From: Anabaena sphaerica FACHB-251
Lineage (GTDB): Bacteria; Cyanobacteriota; Cyanobacteriia; Cyanobacteriales; Nostocaceae
Assembly (NCBI RefSeq): GCF_014696825.1
Contig: NZ_JACJQU010000005.1
Coordinates: forward strand, 186,001-250,000
Direction: 5' to 3'
Length of the DNA: 64,000 nt
Shown: positions 55,453-64,000 of the stretch, piece after piece
Layout of the letters: every line of letters starts with the position of its first letter
Position numbering within the stretch: the stretch's first letter is position 1
Notes under the pieces: generated by a model
The model's input: the letters and a program-made list of their open reading frames with translations, nothing else
Databases searched by the model: none
What the model was told of the DNA's origin: nothing
Position numbers and translations under genes: made by a program

Positions 55453-56301
55453 ATGAAAAATTTACTTACTACAATTTATTTAATTCTTTCCTGCATCTCT
55501 TTTGCAAGTTGTAGTAATTCACCAACTAATACAACCACAGAAACATTAACTAATAATACTGCTACTACTGCACAATCTCAACCGGAAAATTCCCCAGAAC
55601 CGGAAACAGAAACTAAACCAAAAACAGATACTCAAGCTAAAACAAAATCTGTACCTCAAACTGTCAGCAACACCACCAAAAAAAGTCAATCACCACAAAC
55701 CAAAACACCCAAAAAACCACAAATTGGTACAGTCAAAGAATTAGTAAATGGTGATTTACTCTGTTATGTCACCTTAGTAGATGAACAAGGTAAAGAAAAC
55801 CGCGTTGGTGCAAGTTTTGAGATTTGTGCAGAAGAAGGAAAATTCTTAAACAAGAAAGTACGCGCTGTTTCCACAATAGAATCAGTAAGTGATTGCGAAA
55901 GTGCAGAACCTTGTGGAAAAACTCGTCAAGAATCTATCATTACCAAAATGGAAGTTTTGGAAGATAAATCAGCAACAAAACCGCAAGAAAGTAAAACACA
56001 AAGTAAAACCCAAACTATCAGTAATGGTGAGTGGACAATTACAACAGGTAATCATGACTCTTGGACAGGAGTGAATAATACAGGAAACTTGACTTATAAA
56101 GGATGTGATGCAAAAGGTAAATGTATTGAATTAACTGGAGGTAGGGTTTCTTGTCGTGATGGAATATGCGTTACAGGGTGGACAAATGGAGATTATGTCT
56201 ACATTTTAGAACAACCCATTACAGAAGATGGAAATGCTCCTCAAACCCTCATCGTGAGAAAAGGTGATAGTGAAATTCTCAAAGCTACAGGATTAAAGTA
56301 G
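55453..56301 (+). CDS. Lipoprotein of unknown function
   Basis: 282 residues. A signal ends in ISFASCSN, a lipobox. A Thr/Pro/Lys-rich linker spans about 25-95. Then come a beta-rich domain with conserved cysteine pairs (LLCYVTL, EICAEE, DCESAEPCGK) and a second domain (GCDAKGKCIELTGG, VSCRDGICVTGW). I do not recognise the family. Confidence 0.75.
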   Translation: MKNLLTTIYLILSCISFASCSNSPTNTTTETLTNNTATTAQSQPENSPEPETETKPKTDTQAKTKSVPQTVSNTTKKSQSPQTKTPKKPQIGTVKELVNGDLLCYVTLVDEQGKENRVGASFEICAEEGKFLNKKVRAVSTIESVSDCESAEPCGKTRQESIITKMEVLEDKSATKPQESKTQSKTQTISNGEWTITTGNHDSWTGVNNTGNLTYKGCDAKGKCIELTGGRVSCRDGICVTGWTNGDYVYILEQPITEDGNAPQTLIVRKGDSEILKATGLK

Positions 56302-56376
56302 TTAACAGGTGACAGTTTTTTGTCAGTTGGGTTTCCTTGCATCAACCCAACTTACATTTTAAATTTTAAATTATCC

Positions 56377-57501
56377 TCAAACAACGGGAAAAATTCTTTC
56401 ACCAGTACCAGTTTCAAACACAAACAAATGATTTAAATCTAAATGCAAATGCAAATTTTCCCCAGGATGTAAACGCACACCCCCACCAACCTGCACATTT
56501 ATAAAACCAGAAGAACCGGGTAAAGAAACACGAATCAAAGTTTCTCTACCCAAAGGTTCAACAACCTTCACCTCAACAAATAAACCTTCTAAATTCTCCT
56601 CTCTGCGTTCTCTGCGTCTCTGCGGTTCGTTAATATTTCCAATACTAATATGTTCAGGACGAATCCCCAAATTACAAATTTGTTCAGGGTGCAAATTTAA
56701 ACCTGCTTTGATATTTTCAGGAATAGCTAATAACTGTCCGCTAATATCAAAATTATCACCCTTATAGATCGCGGGTAAAATATTCATTGGTGGATTACCC
56801 AAAAAACTTGCTACCATTTCATTAGCAGGTAAAGCATAAATACTTTGAGGATCGCCAATTTGTTGAATTCGTCCCCGATTTAATACCACAATTTTATCAG
56901 CCAAAGTCATGGCTTCAACTTGGTCATGGGTGACGTAAATTGTAGTAATGCCCAATTGTTGATGTAGTTGTTTTAATTCTGCTCTGGTATCATCTCGTAA
57001 TTGAGCATCTAAATTCGATAAAGGTTCATCAAGTAGAAATAATTGTGGTTCACGTGCGATCGCTCTTCCTAATGCTACCCGTTGTTGCTGTCCTCCAGAA
57101 AGTTGTTTAGGTTTTCTGTCTAATAGATGTTCTAGAGACAGCGATCGCGCAACCGTTAAAACTCGTTCTTGAATCTTTTTCCTGTCCACCTTTCGCATTT
57201 CTAACCCAAAAGCGATATTTTGGGCGACGGTTTTATGGGGATAAAGGGCATAATTTTGAAATACCATCGCCACATCACGCGCCCTTGCTGGGATATCATT
57301 GACCAAGCGATCGCCTATAAACAAATTACCAGATGTAGCCATTTCCAAACCAGCGATAGTCCGTAAAATCGTAGACTTACCGCACCCCGAAGGACCAACC
57401 AACACCCAAAATTCACCATCGGGAATTTCAAAGGTGATATCCTCGACAGCGGTGACATTGTTAAATCTACGCTTAATATTTTCTAAAAGAACTTTAGCCA
57501 T
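56377..57501 (-). CDS. MalK/UgpC-type ABC transporter ATPase
   Basis: 374 residues. Walker A GPSGCGKST, LSGGQQQRVALGRAI, Walker B LFLLDEPLSNLD and YVTHDQVEAMTLAD. The C-terminal OB/regulatory domain of carbohydrate importers is present. Cytoplasmic energy subunit for sugar or glycerol-3-phosphate uptake; no permease is nearby. Residues EPQRRRERREEN in the C-terminal domain are encoded by an ACGCAGAGA-type repeat (56599-56628) inserted in frame. Confidence 0.9.
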   Translation of the reverse strand: MAKVLLENIKRRFNNVTAVEDITFEIPDGEFWVLVGPSGCGKSTILRTIAGLEMATSGNLFIGDRLVNDIPARARDVAMVFQNYALYPHKTVAQNIAFGLEMRKVDRKKIQERVLTVARSLSLEHLLDRKPKQLSGGQQQRVALGRAIAREPQLFLLDEPLSNLDAQLRDDTRAELKQLHQQLGITTIYVTHDQVEAMTLADKIVVLNRGRIQQIGDPQSIYALPANEMVASFLGNPPMNILPAIYKGDNFDISGQLLAIPENIKAGLNLHPEQICNLGIRPEHISIGNINEPQRRRERREENLEGLFVEVKVVEPLGRETLIRVSLPGSSGFINVQVGGGVRLHPGENLHLHLDLNHLFVFETGTGERIFPVV

Positions 57502-57536
57502 ATTTAGTTATTAGTCATTGGTCATTAGTCATTGGG

Positions 57537-57665
57537 AAGAGGCAAGAGGCAAGAGGCAAGAGGCAAAAGGCAAAAGGCAAAAGGCAAAAAAAAGATAATA
57601 TTTCTCCCCTGCGCCCCTGCTCCTCTGCTCCCCTGCGCCCCTGCTCCTCTGCTCCTCTGCTCCCC
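57537..57665. repeat. AGAGGCA and CTCCTCTG arrays
   Basis: Eight GAGGCAA/AAGGCAA units (57537-57588), then CCCCTGC/TCCTCTG units (57605-57665) reaching the GUN4 stop codon. Confidence 0.8.
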
Positions 57666-58378
57666 TAAGTCCATGCAGGATGGGATAAGAGAGAAGACAT
57701 AACCCTCACCCCTCGTAGCTGATTAGAAAGGGGTAGATGACCTCTAGGGGCGCTTAAATCCCATGTAAATTCGTTGGGGTAGCGCGTCCATTTATTGCCA
57801 TCCTTCCAGCCGATTTTTGGCCATAAACTTTCCCAGTTCTTACCCAAACTCAACCAAATTTCTCGCTGTACAGAAAAGCCAAATTTACCTTCTGAGTGAA
57901 CTACCCAAAGATGATTAATAGTTTGTAAATCCTGAGTTGGGAAATTTTCCACTTCCGTAAAGTACAACCATTTCCTTTGTACCGCTTGTGGTCCTGCTAC
58001 TTCGCACATTGTTTGGATAGTAAACAGATCAGCTGCTTGGAACTCTTGACGGGTGAGTAATTGTTGCAAAGAATTGTAACTGATCCCACAGTCTGATTTT
58101 AGAGGTACAATTCCTTCAGGAAAGTTATTTTCTATAAATTCCTTGGCTGTAGGTGCATCAGAGTTGTAGATTACTTGGTAGGCTTTACCATCAATCCAAG
58201 TTGCTGGAGTGTCACGACGTTTCAGTAAAAATTCCTGCAACACCTCTAATCCCTCATTACCCAAATCAGCTAACTGTGGGATGATTTGTTGTTGGACTTT
58301 TTGAGACCCAGCGATTAACTTTTGGCGCAGGGAGTCGATGTCATTTGCAGTGCCTGATAAAATCATTGGGTCTGTCAT
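57665..58378 (-). CDS. GUN4 domain protein
   Basis: 237 residues from the ATG at 58378. An N-terminal helical bundle spans about 10-75. The GUN4 domain (about 85-230) closes with GWKDGNKWTRYPNEFTWDLS and RGHLPLSNQLRGVRVMSSL. It binds protoporphyrin/Mg-protoporphyrin and activates Mg-chelatase. Filamentous cyanobacteria have several GUN4-domain genes. The N-terminal bundle plus full-length core suggests the bona fide Gun4. Confidence 0.88.
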   Translation of the reverse strand: MTDPMILSGTANDIDSLRQKLIAGSQKVQQQIIPQLADLGNEGLEVLQEFLLKRRDTPATWIDGKAYQVIYNSDAPTAKEFIENNFPEGIVPLKSDCGISYNSLQQLLTRQEFQAADLFTIQTMCEVAGPQAVQRKWLYFTEVENFPTQDLQTINHLWVVHSEGKFGFSVQREIWLSLGKNWESLWPKIGWKDGNKWTRYPNEFTWDLSAPRGHLPLSNQLRGVRVMSSLLSHPAWT

Positions 58379-58731
58379 GCCATTACTCGTGTTAGCGGTA
58401 CAGTGAAAAAACGAATCAGCTATTGGGCATTCTACAAAATGAAGCACAGATAGCGAAAAGTAGTTTACTATTTTTGACCGGACAAAGTAGCGCCGATTTA
58501 ACTGAAACCTACGTCTGAGCTACCAATAATTTACCAGCTAAAGCAGGGGATGATCTGCGCCTCAAAGAAAGGGAAGGGGAAGCAGGGGAAGTAGGGGAAG
58601 CAGGGGAGGAAAATTAAAAGTCAAAAGTCAAAAGTCAAAATTAAAGAACTTATGCCTTCTGACTCCTGCCTTATGCCTTCTGCCTCCTGCCTTATGCCTT
58701 CTGAACTTATTCTATTTGGAATGTGTTAACT
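58379..58731. other. Repeat-filled gap before icd
   Basis: GGGGAAGCA units at 58563-58612, AAAGTCA units at 58615-58641, and CTTATGCCTTCTGCCTCCTG-type units at 58650-58710. No gene. Confidence 0.7.
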
Positions 58732-60153
58732 ATGTACGAAAAGATTACCCCCCCGACGACTGGCGAAAAAATTACCTTCAAAAATGGTGAACCTGTTGTT
58801 CCAGCAAATCCCATTATCCCCTTTATTCGCGGTGATGGAACAGGTATAGATATTTGGCCTGCAACTGAAAAAGTGCTTGATGCTGCGGTTGCTAAGGCAT
58901 ACAAAGGTACAAGAAAAATTAGCTGGTTTAAGGTTTATGCTGGTGATGAAGCCTGTGATTTATATGGAACATACCAGTATTTACCCCAAGATACTCTCAC
59001 GGCTATTAAAGAATATGGCGTTGCTATTAAAGGTCCGCTAACTACACCCGTTGGTGGGGGGATTCGGTCTTTAAATGTGGCATTACGTCAAATTTTTGAC
59101 CTTTACGCCTGTGTACGTCCTTGTCGTTATTACGCTGGTACGCCATCTCCACACAAAAATCCTGAAAAATTGGATGTAATTGTGTATCGGGAAAATACGG
59201 AAGATATTTATTTGGGGATTGAATGGAAACAGGGAAGTGAAATAGGCGATCGCCTTATTAAAATTCTCAACGAGGAACTGATTCCCGCTACCCCAGAACA
59301 CGGTAAAAAGCAAATTCCCCTTGATGCTGGTATAGGAATTAAACCCATCAGTAAAACCGGTTCTCAGCGTTTAGTGAGACGTGCCATCAAACACGCTTTG
59401 ACGTTGCCCAGAGAAAAACAACAAGTGACTTTGGTGCATAAAGGCAACATCATGAAATACACCGAAGGCGCTTTTAGAGATTGGGGTTATGAACTAGCAA
59501 CCACCGAATTTCGGCAACAGTGCGTCACAGAAAGAGAATCTTGGATATTAGGAAATAAGGAGAAAAACGCCAACATTTCCTTAGAAGAAAACGCCCGCAT
59601 GATTGATCCTGGTTTTGATGCTTTAACTCCAGAGAAAAAAGCGCAAATTGTCAAGGAAGTGGAAACAGTTCTTAATGATATTTGGGCAAGTCATGGAAAT
59701 GGCAAATGGAAAGAGAAAATCATGGTCAATGATCGCATTGCCGATAGTATTTTTCAACAAATTCAAACTCGACCAGATGAGTATTCTATTCTGGCTACAA
59801 TGAACCTGAACGGTGACTATTTATCTGATGCTGCTGCGGCGATAGTTGGCGGTTTAGGCATGGGTCCAGGGGCGAATATTGGCGATTCCTGCGCTGTTTT
59901 TGAAGCTACTCATGGTACAGCACCAAAACACGCTGGGTTGGATAAAATTAACCCCGGTTCTGTGATCCTTTCCGGTGTGATGATGCTGGAGTTTATGGGT
60001 TGGCAAGAAGCCGCAGATTTGGTTAAAAAAGGTTTAAGTGCAGCCATAGCCAATGGTCAAGTGACATACGACCTAGCGCGGATGATTGAACCACCTGTAG
60101 AACCTTTGAAATGTTCTGAATTTGCTGACGCAATTATCAAATATTTCGGTTAA
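58732..60153 (+). CDS. icd: NADP-dependent isocitrate dehydrogenase
   Basis: 473 residues from the ATG at 58732, the length I recall for the Anabaena enzyme. A GTG three codons upstream is less likely as start. It decarboxylates isocitrate to 2-oxoglutarate, the carbon skeleton for ammonium assimilation. [38 protein letters not shown] and [11 protein letters not shown] are present. No NtcA site could be placed because the upstream is repeats. Confidence 0.95.
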   Translation: MYEKITPPTTGEKITFKNGEPVVPANPIIPFIRGDGTGIDIWPATEKVLDAAVAKAYKGTRKISWFKVYAGDEACDLYGTYQYLPQDTLTAIKEYGVAIKGPLTTPVGGGIRSLNVALRQIFDLYACVRPCRYYAGTPSPHKNPEKLDVIVYRENTEDIYLGIEWKQGSEIGDRLIKILNEELIPATPEHGKKQIPLDAGIGIKPISKTGSQRLVRRAIKHALTLPREKQQVTLVHKGNIMKYTEGAFRDWGYELATTEFRQQCVTERESWILGNKEKNANISLEENARMIDPGFDALTPEKKAQIVKEVETVLNDIWASHGNGKWKEKIMVNDRIADSIFQQIQTRPDEYSILATMNLNGDYLSDAAAAIVGGLGMGPGANIGDSCAVFEATHGTAPKHAGLDKINPGSVILSGVMMLEFMGWQEAADLVKKGLSAAIANGQVTYDLARMIEPPVEPLKCSEFADAIIKYFG

Positions 60154-60188
60154 TTTTGGTTAATTTCTATTAACTAAAGAGTATCCAG

Positions 60189-60217
60189 ATCCCCGATTTC
60201 TTCAAGAAGTCGGGGAT
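60189..60217. terminator. Hairpin after icd, CCCCGACTTCTT family
   Basis: ATCCCCGATTTCTT and its near-complement AAGAAGTCGGGGAT form a 13-14-bp stem 35 bp after the icd stop. Related copies are at 5126 and 43242. Confidence 0.6.
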
Positions 60218-60340
60218 ATATTATCAATTGTCAGAATCAGGATATCCAGGATTAAAGGATGAACAGGATTGAGAAATTGTCTAAAAAACCTATCTGAGTC
60301 ATAATAGTAATATATCCTATTCAGGAGAATAGATATTCTT

Positions 60341-60916
60341 ATGGTTATTAGTCCTTTGAAACTCAACTTAGACACTGTTAATTTAACCGATGAACAATTT
60401 TATCAACTATGTCAAAAAAACAGTAATCTAAAATTTGAACGCACATCTACCGGAGAATTAATTATTCTGCCACCAGTGGAAGGGGAAAGCGGAAATAGAG
60501 AAGCAGAATTTATTATAGATTTAGGTATCTGGAATCGGCAAACAAAACTCGGTTATACTTTTAGTTCTTCTACTATATTTAAATTACCAAATGGTGCTGA
60601 CCGTTCTCCTGATGCAGCTTGGATTAAAAAAGAACGTTGGGAAGCATTAACTCCTGAACAAAAACGAAAATTTCCCCCCATTGCACCAGATTTTGTCATT
60701 GAATTAAGGTCAGCAACAAATAGTTTAGAAACTCTGCGTCAGAAAATGCAAGAATATATGAATGCAGGGGTAAAACTGGGATGGTTGATAAATCCTCAAC
60801 AGCAACAAGTAGAAATTTATCGTTTAGGACAAGATGCGGAATTACGCAATTTACCCACAGAATTATTAGGTGAAGACATATTACCAGGATTTACTTTGAG
60901 TTTAGATTGTTATTAA
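60341..60916 (+). CDS. Uma2 family endonuclease-like protein (DUF820)
   Basis: 191 residues. It is a PD-(D/E)xK-fold member expanded in cyanobacteria. PDAAWIKKERW and FVIELRSATNSLETLRQKMQ contain the D...ExR/K-like active positions, and GWLINPQQQQVEIYR is typical. The biological role is uncertain. Confidence 0.85.
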   Translation: MVISPLKLNLDTVNLTDEQFYQLCQKNSNLKFERTSTGELIILPPVEGESGNREAEFIIDLGIWNRQTKLGYTFSSSTIFKLPNGADRSPDAAWIKKERWEALTPEQKRKFPPIAPDFVIELRSATNSLETLRQKMQEYMNAGVKLGWLINPQQQQVEIYRLGQDAELRNLPTELLGEDILPGFTLSLDCY

Positions 60917-60984
60917 TATATTCAATTTAAGGATGTGTTTGAGAGGTTTTTTGAAAAGTATAGTATTAAACTAATAATTTCCAG

Positions 60985-61072
60985 AGACCTAACCCCCCTA
61001 CCCCCCTTCCCTACAAGGGAAGGGGGATTTTAAAGCCTCTCCCCTTGTAGGGGAGAGGTTTGGAGAGGGGTT
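60985..61072. repeat. CCTAACCCCCCTACCCCCC-type dispersed hairpin
   Basis: A widespread cyanobacterial element. CCCTTCCCTACAAGGGAAGGGG and CCTCTCCCCTTGTAGGGGAG form stems, and the ACCCCCC and GGAGAGGGGT ends pair. Located between the Uma2 stop and the AAA ATPase stop. Confidence 0.65.
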
Positions 61073-61104
61073 TATTTATATATTTCAAACTTTGAAAATA
61101 TCCT

Positions 61105-63747
61105 CTAAGAATGTGATTTCACAACCCAACGCCGAAATAGTTCTACTATTATTCTCCAGTGTCCCTGATTTTCTGCAATCACATCATGACGTTTTAAAGT
61201 TTCTAAAGCTGTCTGTAAATCGGTTTCATTTATTTTTATAATCCCAACTAACTCATTTACACTTAATCCCTCGGTATGTTGTGCCAGATGACTTAAAATT
61301 ACTTGTTGAGTATTACCATTCTCTCCAGCTTGACCCCAAACACCATTAAAATAACGACTACCATTATTAAAAAATTCTGGTTTATTCACAACTGTTTCTA
61401 CATCTTCCACGGTAAAAACTGGGTCGCGGTTTCTTCCTTGTTCAAACACAAAATCATTATATAGTCGGACTAAATGAAAACCTATCAACTGCACTAAATA
61501 AGGTTGTCCGTAGGTTAAATCATAAATTTTATCCAGTGCTTCTGGTGTGTAGTCTAATAAAAAATCTTCAATAGCTGGGTTAGCGATAATTTGACCAGTT
61601 GCATCACGTCCTAGAAAACCAACACGAATATTAATCACACTACCAAAAAAGGGATGAAAATAATCTGCTGTCATTTCATCTAAAGTGTGCAACCCTGCAA
61701 AAGCAAAAGCAACTTGAGGAGATTCTTGTAATAAACCTCTCAATAAATCCATAAAATTAGCAGGAATTTTTTTATCTTTGATTAAATCTTCAATTTTTTC
61801 AAATTCATCTAAGGCAATAATTAAACCACCAGATAAATTTTTAATTACTTGTTTAAAATAGCGGTTAAAAGTGGGAACAGGTAATTTTAATAAATCATCA
61901 TCATTGGGAGTGGGAATATTCACAACTTGGGAAATTTCATCACTAATAGCCATTAATACTTCCCCTACACCTTGGGTTACATCTCCTAACTTGAGTAAAT
62001 TCACATAAGCAACTTTTACCTGATTATCTAAAGAGTTAGCAGCATTGCGTAAAATCGAAGTTTTACCCATGCGTCTATGACCATAAATTACTACTGACTG
62101 GAGTTGAGGACTTCTTAACCAAAGTTCTTCTAATTGTCTAATAATATCTTCTCTGCCAACAAATAAATTACCCATTACAGGATCGCCGATAACATAAGGA
62201 TTATTTACAGTTTTATTAATAACAACTTCCCCAACTTCCCCAGCAATTTGTAATAATTGTTTTCGCCAATTCTCGGCAATATCTATAATTAATCCCTGTT
62301 CTGCTTTGGGTAAAGTATCGGCTGTATTTAAAATAGTTGTCAGTTCACCTAATGCGCGATTTAAAGCAGAAGAACGAGACACACGAGAGACACTGCGATT
62401 GATGATTTTCACATCTTCAATTACTCGCAAAAATCTATCTAATGTTTGCCAAGTGTTAGGACGTAATAAACCTGATGTAGGGAATGTAGGTAATTGTAGG
62501 TTAGCAATAGAGTTTAATTCTTTAGCTTCGTTAAATGCTGCTAAAGTTTGGGCAAGGATATACATTTCTTCCCCATAGAGAAGAGAACGCACCACCACAA
62601 ACGCTTCTGTTGCCTTAGTAGGTTGTTTTTCATGCAGATACCAAAAACCAGCCGCAGCAGCACGGGGAGGAGTATCAAGACGGGTATCTGTATTCAAACT
62701 TTCCTGCAATCTTTTTTTACCAGGGAAACGTAATAAAAAACCTTTTATTGCTTCTGATTTAAGTTTTTCACTGAGAGAAGCAGAGAGAAAATGTATTAAT
62801 TCCCAATAATATGTAGTTTCTGCTAACTGAGAAACCGACCAAATTATTTGTTCTGATGGTAGTATATTCAATACCTTATTCACTGTTTGCACTACAGGAA
62901 TAAATTGCATGGTATATGCTAAGAGTTGATTAACATTATGTATGCCATTTTCCCAGTCCTGTAATAACCAGGTTTTTAAGCAAACATCTAAATCAGGTAG
63001 AGAAATAATAGTAATTCTTGGTAATAAAAAACTACCATTTATGAGGTAACGCAGGTTAAAAGACAAGCCAAACAACCGATTTTCTAAACGTAAGGTTGCC
63101 ATACCTACCGCCACACCGAATACCACACCTACCGCCACACCTACCGCCACACCTACCGCCACACCGAATACCACACCTAACGCCACGCCTAACGCCACAG
63201 CGAATACCACACCTACCGCCACACCTCCCGCCATACATCTCACCGCACCTCTCGCCACACCGAAAGCCAAGCCGAAAGCCACACCTACCGCCACACCTCT
63301 CATCACACCGGAAGCTACACCTCCCGCCACACCGAAAGCCACATTGAACGCCACACCGGAAGCCACACCGGAAGCCACACCTACCGCCACACCTACCGCC
63401 ACACAGGAAGCCACATTGAACGCCACATCTCCCCAGTTAATACGTAAGCCTAATGCTTCAAAAAATAAACAGGTCAATACTGGTGCAATTATTGTTAAAA
63501 CAACTCCTTGCAATAGCAGTTGACGCTGAATAGAATTTTGACGTAGTATCTTCAGTCCTTTACTCCAATTCATTTCCTTTTCAGGAATATAACCCCCGCC
63601 AAAATTATCCACATACCACCGCAAAGCCTGGGGAAAGTAAAATACCCAATACAGCAACAGTAGATAATCTAAAGGATTCCACAAAGACAGAGGACGGCGT
63701 AATTTTGGGGCTAAATCTAAACGAGGTACAGGAGATTTTGTAGTCAT
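61105..63747 (-). CDS. Membrane STAND/AAA ATPase with GVAx repeat domain
   Basis: 880 residues. A membrane helix near 25-45 and another near 78-98 come first. Residues about 108-218 are an almost pure GVAx tetrapeptide repeat (GVAVGVASGVAFGVA...), hydrophobic enough to lie in or on the membrane. A helical region at 230-480 follows, then a P-loop ATPase: GHRRMGKTS near 558 and LIIALDEFEKIE near 650. A winged-helix-like C-terminus carries LAQHTEGLSVNELVGIIK. It belongs to the AAA-like ATPase group of filamentous cyanobacteria. The function is unknown. The repeat is 12-bp periodic in DNA (63096-63430) and likely variable in length. Confidence 0.85.
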   Translation of the reverse strand: MTTKSPVPRLDLAPKLRRPLSLWNPLDYLLLLYWVFYFPQALRWYVDNFGGGYIPEKEMNWSKGLKILRQNSIQRQLLLQGVVLTIIAPVLTCLFFEALGLRINWGDVAFNVASCVAVGVAVGVASGVASGVAFNVAFGVAGGVASGVMRGVAVGVAFGLAFGVARGAVRCMAGGVAVGVVFAVALGVALGVVFGVAVGVAVGVAVGVVFGVAVGMATLRLENRLFGLSFNLRYLINGSFLLPRITIISLPDLDVCLKTWLLQDWENGIHNVNQLLAYTMQFIPVVQTVNKVLNILPSEQIIWSVSQLAETTYYWELIHFLSASLSEKLKSEAIKGFLLRFPGKKRLQESLNTDTRLDTPPRAAAAGFWYLHEKQPTKATEAFVVVRSLLYGEEMYILAQTLAAFNEAKELNSIANLQLPTFPTSGLLRPNTWQTLDRFLRVIEDVKIINRSVSRVSRSSALNRALGELTTILNTADTLPKAEQGLIIDIAENWRKQLLQIAGEVGEVVINKTVNNPYVIGDPVMGNLFVGREDIIRQLEELWLRSPQLQSVVIYGHRRMGKTSILRNAANSLDNQVKVAYVNLLKLGDVTQGVGEVLMAISDEISQVVNIPTPNDDDLLKLPVPTFNRYFKQVIKNLSGGLIIALDEFEKIEDLIKDKKIPANFMDLLRGLLQESPQVAFAFAGLHTLDEMTADYFHPFFGSVINIRVGFLGRDATGQIIANPAIEDFLLDYTPEALDKIYDLTYGQPYLVQLIGFHLVRLYNDFVFEQGRNRDPVFTVEDVETVVNKPEFFNNGSRYFNGVWGQAGENGNTQQVILSHLAQHTEGLSVNELVGIIKINETDLQTALETLKRHDVIAENQGHWRIIVELFRRWVVKSHS
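63096..63430. repeat. 12-bp coding repeat (GVAx domain)
   Basis: About 28 units of roughly CCACACCTACCG (plus strand), each encoding GVAx on the minus strand. Several units are identical, which allows slippage in frame. Confidence 0.8.
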
Positions 63748-63756
63748 AATATATTT

Positions 63757-64000
63757 TTAATTATTTGATTCAGAATATTTTTTATACAAGTTATAACAAA
63801 GTTGGGTTAATTTTTGTGGATGTCCACTGCTTTCTTGAATCAGTTCTTGAATATCTGCGTCTATAAAATTAATGTTGGTTGGTTGTAACCGCTTGGCAAT
63901 AAAATCAAGGATAATATTATCATTCCAAGTAAGAATATCTATTTGTTGACAAATATCTTCTAATGGTGATGTGTTACCATTATTTTGACTATCATTAAAT
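63757..64000 (-). CDS. C-terminal end of a probable P-loop ATPase (5' end outside window)
   Basis: The minus strand is open from base 64000 to a TAA at 63757 (about 80 codons). It reads PLEDICQQIDILTWNDN, FIAKRLQPTN and IQELIQESSGHPQKLTQLCY. The GHPxxLTQLC segment is like the sensor-2/GxP helix of AAA-like STAND ATPases, for example GQPYLVQLIG in the neighbour. It ends 10 bp upstream of the membrane ATPase start, so the two are likely co-transcribed. The catalytic part lies outside. Confidence 0.6.
   Translation of the reverse strand, partial: FNDSQNNGNTSPLEDICQQIDILTWNDNIILDFIAKRLQPTNINFIDADIQELIQESSGHPQKLTQLCYNLYKKYSESNN

Noticed and set aside
63096-63347. Plus-strand Pro/His/Leu-rich frame and minus-strand Arg/Cys/Gly frame
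   Set aside because: Other frames of the 12-bp GVAx repeat; the frame of the 880-residue ATPase is continuous through it.

Overview
The window comes from a filamentous, probably heterocyst-forming cyanobacterium (Nostocales). The evidence is psbX beside ycf66, a chorismate lyase of the plastoquinone type, GUN4, a cyAbrB regulator, the WWD haem-delivery protein of cytochrome c biogenesis, many GCGATCGC (HIP1) octamers, and dense heptanucleotide repeat arrays (GGGAACA, GGGGACT, AATGACT, CCAATCA types) between genes. Genus and species cannot be fixed from what is visible.

Layout. 1-5.2 kb: the 5' part of tilS, then a decayed accessory patch. This holds a periplasmic-binding-protein pseudogene split by a 179-bp MITE, an NB-ARC remnant, a HTH-TPR protein and an RTX/cadherin-like pseudogene. 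5.2-9.1 kb: housekeeping (ccsA, a DUF3352 membrane protein, chorismate lyase). 9.3-22.9 kb: a zinc-homeostasis island. Five near-palindromic sites close to TGATAATNATTATCA lie 25-54 bp upstream of hemB, a His-rich COG0523 GTPase, a WD40 protein, a small conserved protein and the divergent znuC/znuA pair. Also in the island are zinc-site FolE and HisI paralogs, a second CobW-like P-loop protein, two calcineurin-like phosphoesterases (one degenerate) and a nucleoside transporter. 23-36.5 kb: tRNA-Leu(GAG), accC, yggT, psbX, ycf66, two TolB-like lipoproteins, sdhB, a 1.5-kb non-coding stretch, cyAbrB, a CPBP protease, a geranylgeranyl-reductase-like flavoprotein, pyrH-frr, a thioredoxin-fold protein and an alpha/beta hydrolase.

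36.6-46.3 kb: a double-glycine peptide export cluster, all on the minus strand. A HlyD-type adaptor and a C39-peptidase ABC transporter are flanked by nine candidate precursor genes. Five (upstream group) share an N-terminal core. Four (downstream group) are mostly low-complexity Gly/Pro/Trp, Gly/Phe/Pro or Cys/Tyr-rich peptides. No modification enzyme is visible. Most precursors share a 5' leader around GTGAGG.

46.5-64 kb: a phytol-kinase-like protein, yidD, a VanX-like dipeptidase, two tandem TspO genes, DUF3611, a SIR2 deacylase, a Kef/USP antiporter, mtnA, a GNAT enzyme, a lipoprotein, a MalK-type ATPase, GUN4, icd, a Uma2 protein, a membrane STAND/AAA ATPase with a GVAx repeat domain, and the end of another probable P-loop ATPase gene.

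The two most informative systems are the Zur-type zinc island and the peptide-export locus. Calls rest on reading the sequence and on family knowledge; no database search was run.
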